Origin: Nocardia sp. NRRL S-836
Lineage (GTDB): Bacteria > Actinomycetota > Actinomycetes > Mycobacteriales > Pseudonocardiaceae
Length of the DNA: 64,000 nt
Assembly (NCBI RefSeq): GCF_001279525.1
Contig: NZ_LGDY01000116.1
Coordinates: forward strand, 83,269 to 147,268
Reading direction: 5' to 3'
Both the position numbers and the translations under genes were made by a program. The notes under the pieces were generated by a model. The model was not told the origin of the DNA. It did not search any database and saw only the letters and a list, made by a program, of their open reading frames with translations. This document shows positions 55,657 through 64,000 of this stretch, one piece after another. Positions within the stretch are counted from its first letter, which is position 1. Every line of letters begins with the position of its first letter.

Positions 55657-57321
55657 TCAGAGGTTCCAGCCTTCGGCGAGCGTCCTGATCAGCTCCTTCT
55701 GCCTGGTCTCCAGGACAGCGGGCGTCCACTCGTCCTGGGCGAGCACCTGGCTGGTGAGGGGGAACGCCGCCACGCCCTTGCCGCTCAGGAAGTACTTCGC
55801 CTTCTTGAGGGCGAAGTCGTAGTTCTGCGCCTCGGCGTTCTTCGTCCTGTTCAGCAGCACGAGGTTGGCGATCCGGTGCGTCCAGGTCGTCCGGTCGTCC
55901 GCGGAGAAGTCGGCCACCCAGCGCGAGTCCTCCGCCGGCCGCTGGGGCAGCACGTGTTCGACCGTGATGATCGAGAAGGTGTGCGTCACGCCGGAGCCGT
56001 CGGCCACCATCTCGTCGAGCCGCAGCAGCACGTACTTCCGGATCTTCGGCACCAGGTACAGCGCTCCGTCGAGCTGCCGCAGGGTCTCCGCGCGCTCGTC
56101 GTCGCCGAGGCGGAAAGCGGGTGCGTCGAGCCCGAGGCCGGCCGCGAGCTCCTGCAGCAGGTTCGCGTACCTGATCACCCTCGGAGTCGTGTAGACCCGG
56201 CGGACGAACATGCTGGCGGCGAGCCGCTCCAGCCGGCGCAGGAAGCGGTCCAGCCAGTCGGGGTCGTCGCCGTGGTGGCGCACGGCCCAGAGCGCGGGCG
56301 GGAGCCAGTCGTTGTTGTCGATCTGCGCGAGCCGCCGGAACCACGAGTTGATCTGCTCGGCCCCGGTCGACGCCACGTAGCCGAACTCGCGGATCCGCCG
56401 GTACGCCTCGGCGTAGGGCACCAGCACGTCGTCGACGAACTCGGCGGCACGGTCCGGCAGGTACCCGTCGAGCACCTGCTTGGGGAACTCGATCATCAGT
56501 TCCTGCTTCGCCCGCTCCTTGACGAAGATCATCCGCAGGTAGAGGAACAGGTCGGCGAAGCTGCTCCTGCCGAGCATGACCTCGGCGTCGTCCCATTTCG
56601 TGGCGTACTCGTCGGAGTCCAGCTCACCGATGACCTTCGACTTGAAGATGTCCGCGGGTGACAGGTCGAGGCCGCGGGCGTTCATCACGCTGAAGATGCG
56701 GTGTGCGCTGGCCAGGTTCGGCGTGCTCACCACCACCAGGAACGTCCTGGCACTCATCATCTTGACCAGCCGGTGCCGGGCGTCCTCGCCCATGTCGACG
56801 AGCACCGCGCGCAACGCCTTGGCGTTGTCCCTGATCGCGCGCTGCGCGTCGGTCTTCAGGGCCATGTCACCCAGATCGACCAGGTCCTGGATGCGGCCGG
56901 GCTCCTGGACGTAGGTGCGGAAGAACCCCCGATCACGCTTCTTGAGCTCCAGCCTGGGCTTTGCCTCGAGTCCGAGCAGCTCGTCACCCGGCTCGACGAT
57001 CATCTTGTCGAGCGACGTCCGGATGCCGCCCGGCGACGCGAGATCCCTCACGACCGCGAACAGGATCGTGAGCGTGGTAAGCCGCTGCTGCCCGTCGATC
57101 ACCTCCGAGTCGGCGGCGCCGTTGCTCTTCACGAGCACCGTGGAGCCGAGGAAGTAGGGCTCGTCGTCATCGCGTCCGAGTGCTTCGACCAGGTCGTCCA
57201 GCAGCTGCCTCGCCTGCTCGACCTCCCACGCGTAGGGCCTCTGGTAATCGGGGATCCGGAAGTCGTAGTCGCTGCCGAACACCTTGCGCAGTGGCACCTC
57301 ATGGGCTTCGAGCTGTTGCAT
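55657..57321 (-). CDS. DUF262/DUF1524 protein (GmrSD-like, possible defence nuclease)
   Basis: A 554-residue two-domain protein. The N-terminal DUF262 has FRIPDYQRPYAW (23-34) and the NTPase motif DGQQRLTTL (Asp76-Leu84). The C-terminal DUF1524 has VEHVLPQRP with His456 of the HNH-like nuclease and NLVLLNRTKNAEAQN with the Asn pair. This architecture occurs in GmrSD-type type IV restriction enzymes that cut modified phage DNA. There is no partner, so it would act alone. ATG 57321 chosen; the upstream open frame belongs to the opposite gene region. Probable horizontal insert into a housekeeping segment. Confidence 0.85.
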   Translation of the reverse strand: MQQLEAHEVPLRKVFGSDYDFRIPDYQRPYAWEVEQARQLLDDLVEALGRDDDEPYFLGSTVLVKSNGAADSEVIDGQQRLTTLTILFAVVRDLASPGGIRTSLDKMIVEPGDELLGLEAKPRLELKKRDRGFFRTYVQEPGRIQDLVDLGDMALKTDAQRAIRDNAKALRAVLVDMGEDARHRLVKMMSARTFLVVVSTPNLASAHRIFSVMNARGLDLSPADIFKSKVIGELDSDEYATKWDDAEVMLGRSSFADLFLYLRMIFVKERAKQELMIEFPKQVLDGYLPDRAAEFVDDVLVPYAEAYRRIREFGYVASTGAEQINSWFRRLAQIDNNDWLPPALWAVRHHGDDPDWLDRFLRRLERLAASMFVRRVYTTPRVIRYANLLQELAAGLGLDAPAFRLGDDERAETLRQLDGALYLVPKIRKYVLLRLDEMVADGSGVTHTFSIITVEHVLPQRPAEDSRWVADFSADDRTTWTHRIANLVLLNRTKNAEAQNYDFALKKAKYFLSGKGVAAFPLTSQVLAQDEWTPAVLETRQKELIRTLAEGWNL

Positions 57322-57430
57322 GATCGCCACATCGCGGGGCCGTGGACCGCCGTTACGCACTGCGGTGGCGGACGAGTGGCACCACAATCTGGCCTGACCG
57401 AACCACCCGCACCGCTGGAGGTAACGGATC

Positions 57431-57655
57431 ATGGCAGTTTCGGTGAACCTCGACATGCTGCTCGACAAGGCCTACGAGAACCTGCCGCTGACCGAGATCC
57501 TGGACGCGCCGGTCGACGCGTTGCAGGGGGTCAGCGCGGGTGACGCGGAGAAGCTGAAGGCCGCGTTCAACATCAAGACGGTGCGCGACCTCGGCACCAA
57601 CAAGTACTTCCGGGCCGCCGTCACGCTGCTCGACCTGGAAGCGGCCGCCCGTTAG
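57431..57655 (+). CDS. Small helix-hairpin-helix-like protein
   Basis: A 74-residue protein. VDALQGVSAGDAEKLKAAFNIKTVRDLG (split at residues 28-55) resembles a helix-hairpin-helix or SAM-like turn, and similar small proteins occur in other actinomycetes. A strong site GGAGGTAACG precedes the ATG. Function unknown. Its TAG overlaps the convergent acetyltransferase stop within TTAG at 57652-57655. Confidence 0.7.
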   Translation: MAVSVNLDMLLDKAYENLPLTEILDAPVDALQGVSAGDAEKLKAAFNIKTVRDLGTNKYFRAAVTLLDLEAAAR

Positions 57656-58089
57656 CCGAGCACGATCCGGTAGTGCAGGAACGGCGTCTTCTCCGCGACC
57701 TGGTCGTAGAGCCCGCGGGCGGTCGCGTTGTGCTCGGCGGTGTGCCAGTACACCCGCGCGCACCGCTGCTGCCGTGCCCACGCCGTCACCGCCTCGATCA
57801 GCGCGCGGCCCACGCCGCGGCCGCGCGCCTCGGGGGCGGTGAAGAGGTCCTGGAGGTAGCAGACGTCCGGGCCGGAGGTGCTGGGGTGCCGGAGGAAGTG
57901 CGTGATGCCGACGATTCCGTCCTCCGTCCGCGCGGCCAGGGCGTGGATGCGGTCGTCGCTCAGGAACGCCTGCCACTTCTCGTCGTAGGTCCGGTCGGGC
58001 AGTGTGCGTTCGTAGAAGGTGTTGTAGCCCTCGAAGAGCTGTTGCCAGCGCGGGCGGTCGGGCGGTTCGAGCGGGCCGATCGCGATCAT
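57652..58089 (-). CDS. GNAT family N-acetyltransferase
   Basis: A 145-residue acetyltransferase. LQDLFTAPEARGRGVGRALIEAV near residues 77-99 contains the acetyl-CoA-binding RGRGVG turn, and HWTAEHNATARGLYDQV-type sequence (YWHTAEHNATARGLYDQV) follows. ATG 58089 has AAGGGA 4 bases ahead; a GTG 7 codons upstream lacks one. Acceptor unknown. Confidence 0.83.
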   Translation of the reverse strand: MIAIGPLEPPDRPRWQQLFEGYNTFYERTLPDRTYDEKWQAFLSDDRIHALAARTEDGIVGITHFLRHPSTSGPDVCYLQDLFTAPEARGRGVGRALIEAVTAWARQQRCARVYWHTAEHNATARGLYDQVAEKTPFLHYRIVLG

Positions 58090-58118
58090 GTTGTCCCTTT
58101 CCGTGGTCACCCGGTTGG

Positions 58119-58568
58119 ATGACCGTCGTGTCGACGACCCTCACCACCGAGCTGCTGCTGCACCGCGCTGGCACCAAGTCTTACTGGCGTGGTCTGACCT
58201 ACCGCGATGCCGTGCGTGCCCTGCGGGTGCACAGCAGGCACGTGACGGCGCTGGTGCGCGGCAGCGAGGACGCCCTGTACTCGGTGGAGCTCTCGTGGGC
58301 CGAGACGCACCTGGCGGGGGCGTGCACCTGTCCGCACGGGTCGGAGGGGTTCTTCTGCAAGCACTGCGTGGCCGTCGGGCTGGTGCTGCTGGAGCGCGGG
58401 GAGACCGTGCCGCCGCCGGACGCGGAGGACGTGGAGCTGCGCGACCGGCTGAGATCGCTGCCCGCGGAGGTGCTGCGGGAGCTGTTGTACGAGCAGGCGG
58501 CCGGGGACCTGGGGCTGCGGTCGCGGATCATGAAGGCGTCGCGGGAAGTGGAACGGGCGCCGAGCTAG
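58119..58568 (+). CDS. SWIM zinc finger protein
   Basis: A 149-residue protein with a SWIM motif CxCxnCxH: Cys69, Cys71, Cys80 and His82 in ACTCPHGSEGFFCKHC. SWIM fingers bind DNA or protein. The rest is helical (DRLRSLPAEVLRELLYEQAAGD). Most bacterial SWIM proteins are longer and linked to ATPases, so this may be a stand-alone short form. ATG 58119 is chosen; it is divergent from the GNAT gene with 29 bases between. Confidence 0.8.
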   Translation: MTVVSTTLTTELLLHRAGTKSYWRGLTYRDAVRALRVHSRHVTALVRGSEDALYSVELSWAETHLAGACTCPHGSEGFFCKHCVAVGLVLLERGETVPPPDAEDVELRDRLRSLPAEVLRELLYEQAAGDLGLRSRIMKASREVERAPS

Positions 58569-58857
58569 TGGTCTGGCGGGTCGTCAGGCACACGCGGGGT
58601 AGGTCACGGGCCAAGGGGCAAGAGGCCGTGTGACCTGCTCCTGACCACTGCGGACCGGTAGTGGGTGCGGCGATCTGGGCCCGGCGAGAGCTGAGCAGCC
58701 GATGTCACTCGCCTCGGACGTGGCCCTTCCACCGCGACGGCGGCGAGCCGCGCCCAGCGGGGTGGTGGGCGGTGTCATGGGTGACGTCGGCACGGTTCTC
58801 GTCGTTCGCGAGGCCCCGTTCGCGGTCGCTCCACGCGCTACCGCCCGCGGGTCGCGG
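58569..58857. other. Convergent intergenic region with hairpin
   Basis: This 289-base gap has no coding bias. GGTCACGGGCC...GGCCGTGTGACC at 58602-58635 forms an imperfect hairpin after the SWIM gene and may be its terminator. Confidence 0.35.
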
Positions 58858-59354
58858 TCACAGCGGCAGGGCGTACGCGAGCAGCTTCGCGCCGGGGCGC
58901 ACGAACCAGTCGCGGTCCGGCAGCCGGGTGAACCCCAGGCGCCCGTACAACCGGTGTGCCGCCAGCATCTTCTCCGAGGAGGAGAGCACCACCCGGTCCG
59001 CGCCGAGGGCACGGGCGCGGTCGAGCACCGCCCGCACCAGGGCCTCGCCCACGCCGCGGCCCCGTGCCGCGGCGGCCACCGACAGCATGCGGAACTCCGC
59101 CTCGCCCGGCTCGGACACCTCCGCGAACGGGGTGCCGGGCAGCACCACGGTGACCGAGCCCAGCAGCTCGCCGTCCGCGGCGTCCACGGCGACCAGCAGC
59201 TCGGCCTCGTGGAACCGCGTCGTCGCGTCGGCCAGGTGGGCGGCGTAGTCGTCGGTGTCGGCGACGTAGCCGTCGGCGCGGTAGGCCTCGACGGTGATCG
59301 CTCCCACGGCGGCCAGGTCGGCCTCGCGGGCCGGGCGGATGAGCACGTCTGCCA

Positions 59355-59355
<1 letters not shown>
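58858..59355 (-). CDS. GNAT family N-acetyltransferase
   Basis: A 165-residue acetyltransferase: VLIRPAREADLAAVGAITVEAY opens the fold and RMLSVAAAARGRGVGEALVRAV holds the acetyl-CoA loop. The ATG at 59355 overlaps the ligA stop (ATGA), so it is translated with ligA. Substrate unknown. Confidence 0.85.
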
Positions 59356-62733
<3,378 letters not shown>

Positions 62734-62804
62734 GACATCAACTCCCTCACCACGCCCCGAATTATGGGTGGCGCCGCACGCGTTGCCCAGACGAGGATCC
62801 CGTC

Positions 62805-63284
62805 ATGCTGATCCGCCGGGAGACACCCGCCGACATCGACGCCATCCGCGCCGTCACGAACCTGGCGTTCAAGAACGGCCCGGAGGCACCGCTCATCGAC
62901 TGGCTGCGCGCCGACGAGGGGTGGATCCCGGAGCTGTCGCTGGTGGCGGACGGCGTGCTGGGCCACGTCGTGTGCACGCGCGGGTACATCGGCGACGCGC
63001 CCGCCCTCGGCCTCGGGCCCATCGCCGTGCACCCCGAACACCAGCGGGCAGGCATCGGGAAGGCGCTGGTGCACGCGGTGCTCGGGGCGGCGGAGGCCCT
63101 GGGCGAGTCAGCGGTGGTGCTGCTCGGGGACCCGCGCTACTACTCGCGGTTCGGGTTCCGGTTGGCCGAGGAGTTCGGGATCACGCCGCCGGTCGCGCAG
63201 TGGGCGCCGCACTTCCAGGCCCGGTTGTTCGCACCGGTGGAGCCGGGGCCGTTCCGGTACGCGGAGCCGTTCAACCGACTTTGA
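62805..63284 (+). CDS. GNAT family N-acetyltransferase (YhbS-like)
   Basis: A 159-residue acetyltransferase: LIRRETPADIDAIRAVTNLAF opens the domain, LGPIAVHPEHQRAGIGKALVHAVL holds the acetyl-CoA turn (QRAGIG), and VVLLGDPRYYSRFGF is typical of YhbS-like members. Acceptor unknown. Its 3' end overlaps the convergent propeller-like gene by 14 bases. Confidence 0.85.
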   Translation: MLIRRETPADIDAIRAVTNLAFKNGPEAPLIDWLRADEGWIPELSLVADGVLGHVVCTRGYIGDAPALGLGPIAVHPEHQRAGIGKALVHAVLGAAEALGESAVVLLGDPRYYSRFGFRLAEEFGITPPVAQWAPHFQARLFAPVEPGPFRYAEPFNRL

Positions 63285-63912
63285 GCACGGTGCCGTCGGA
63301 CCGGCGCGCGTACACCGTGCCGTCGGGCTGCGCGGACACCGAGTCGATGAAACGGGTGTCGCTCAACGGTTCCCAGGTCTGGCCCAGGCGGTGCACGCGG
63401 CCGTCTCGCAGCGCGTAGACCGCGATCGTCCCGTCCGGACGGAGGACGACCTCGGGACTCCCGGTGAGCCCGGAGGCGATCTCGCGCCACGCGCCTTCCG
63501 CGTACGCCATCAACGCGGTTCCCGAGCGCACGTACACCGTGACCGACCCGTCGGGGTGGACGACCGCGGACGGCTTGCCCTGGGCGAAGCCCGGTCCGCT
63601 CAACGGGACCGATCGCGGCTCGTCCGCCGGGGCGGGTTGCGACTCGTCACTGGGAACCGGTCCTGGCTCGTCCCTCGAAACCTGCCGCGGTCCATCCCCC
63701 GGAACCGACCGCAACCCGTCCCGCGAAACCGGCCGCAACCCGTCCCTCGAAACCGGCCGCCGCTCGTTCCCCGGCACCGATCCCGACCCATCCCCCGGAA
63801 CCGACCGCAACCCGTCGCGCGGAGTGGATCCCGCCTCGCCCTTCGGAATCGATCCCGACTCATCCCCCGCCTGGGGGGTGCCGAAAGCCCCCACTCCTAT
63901 CGGCGCTTTCAA
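63271..63912 (-). CDS. Repeat-rich propeller-like protein, 5' end probably disrupted by an IS
   Basis: Residues ~25-100 are degenerate 8-11-residue repeats (SRDGLRPVS, PGDGSGSVPG, SRDEPGPVP). Residues 110-213 show two or three propeller-like blades (PDGSVTVYVRSGTALMAYAEG, PDGTIAVYALRDGRVHRLG, PDGTVYARRSDGT). The only long frame starts with a TTG at 63912, which is exactly beside the IS30 end, and there is no signal peptide. So the natural start and promoter may have been lost. The DNA repeats run from about 63610 to 63860. Confidence 0.6.
   Translation of the reverse strand: MKAPIGVGAFGTPQAGDESGSIPKGEAGSTPRDGLRSVPGDGSGSVPGNERRPVSRDGLRPVSRDGLRSVPGDGPRQVSRDEPGPVPSDESQPAPADEPRSVPLSGPGFAQGKPSAVVHPDGSVTVYVRSGTALMAYAEGAWREIASGLTGSPEVVLRPDGTIAVYALRDGRVHRLGQTWEPLSDTRFIDSVSAQPDGTVYARRSDGTVLKVG
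63610..63860. repeat. Degenerate tandem repeat array inside the propeller-like gene
   Basis: About nine units of 27-30 bases with a core like CCCGTCC-CGAAACCGGCCGCAA recur (for example at 63717-63746 and 63744-63770). Reading frame is kept, so the repeats are translated as an Arg/Asp/Gly/Pro linker. Confidence 0.6.
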
Positions 63913-64000
63913 GGGGTCGTTGCAACAGAAGTGATCAACTGGCTTTGACCAGGAGCTTAGCGAGGCGCTCGGCTGGGTTGTCCCAGCCGAGCGTTTTGCG
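63913..64000 (-). mobile_element. Right end of an IS30-family insertion sequence (cut by the window)
   Basis: TGTTGCAACGACCCC (minus strand of 63913-63927) resembles the terminal inverted repeats of actinobacterial IS30 elements, and the transposase C-terminus lies just inside it. The outer boundary near 63912 is estimated; the other end and any target duplication are outside the window. Confidence 0.7.
63935..64000 (-). CDS. IS30-family transposase, C-terminal fragment
   Basis: The last 21 codons read RKTLGWDNPAERLAKLLVKAS then TGA at 63937-63935, in short the conserved C-terminal end of actinobacterial IS30 DDE transposases. The rest continues past the window edge. A hairpin over CGCTCGGCTGGG...CCCAGCCGAGCG (63966-63993) falls inside this coding region. 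Confidence 0.8.
   Translation of the reverse strand, partial: RKTLGWDNPAERLAKLLVKAS

Noticed and set aside
58569..59012. Open frames between the SWIM and GNAT genes
   Set aside because: They are Arg/Ser/Pro-rich with no start-site support, and partly antisense to the acetyltransferase.
63610..63860. Regular 27-30-base repeats that could suggest a CRISPR array
   Set aside because: Units are contiguous without unique spacers, vary in sequence and keep a reading frame; no cas genes are near.

Overview
The window is high-GC DNA with tightly packed genes, frequent GTG/TTG starts and ATGA/GTGA overlaps. Gene content (ppk1-mutT1, hupB with a long Lys/Ala tail, cofC, cfp6-like and LppZ-like proteins, DUF397) points to an actinomycete, most likely of the Pseudonocardiaceae (Lentzea/Saccharothrix/Lechevalieria type); the family is inference. 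Gene order follows the block known in Mycobacterium tuberculosis from ddl/gpsA through ppk, hupB, leuCD, tRNA-Glu/tRNA-Gln, leuB, serA, ilvCNB, gatBAC and ligA, so this is mainly a conserved chromosomal backbone with scattered insertions.

Left part (1-12 kb): the end of a DUF3515 gene and convergent ddl; a decayed reading frame; a MocR-type regulator divergent from an FMN-binding oxidase-like protein; cysteine dioxygenase; an operon plsC-gpsA-cystathionine gamma-lyase-like; cofC; a lipoprotein; an OafA-type acyltransferase; and a secreted LVIVD-repeat protein. Centre-left (12-20 kb): ppk1-mutT1, hupB, leuCD divergent from an IclR regulator, and tRNA-Glu and tRNA-Gln. An inserted group follows (HAD phosphatase, FAD monooxygenase, orphan LuxR regulator, FAH-family hydrolase).

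Centre (23-43 kb): branched-chain amino acid and serine synthesis. cimA, leuCD, leuB, ilvBN, ilvC and ilvD together cover the route from pyruvate and acetyl-CoA to the keto acid of isoleucine, and all steps of valine synthesis before transamination. cimA and ilvB are each preceded by a short leader ORF (three Ile codons; a Leu/Val-rich run), a pause hairpin and a U-tailed terminator, which is the layout of transcription attenuation. A cobalamin riboswitch precedes a B12 uptake operon (btuCDF-like) that reads toward cimA. A large secreted subtilisin and serA lie between leuB and ilvC.

Right part (43-64 kb): DoxX, a D-2-hydroxyacid dehydrogenase, an alpha/beta hydrolase, an LppZ-like lipoprotein, a TPR-CHAT protease-like protein with a small Cys-containing neighbour, gatCA-(small membrane protein)-gatB, an ACT protein, a DUF849 enzyme, a DUF262/DUF1524 (GmrSD-like) protein, a SWIM protein, GNATs and ligA. 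The right edge cuts into an IS30-family transposase whose end abuts a repeat-bearing propeller-like gene that may have lost its 5' end.
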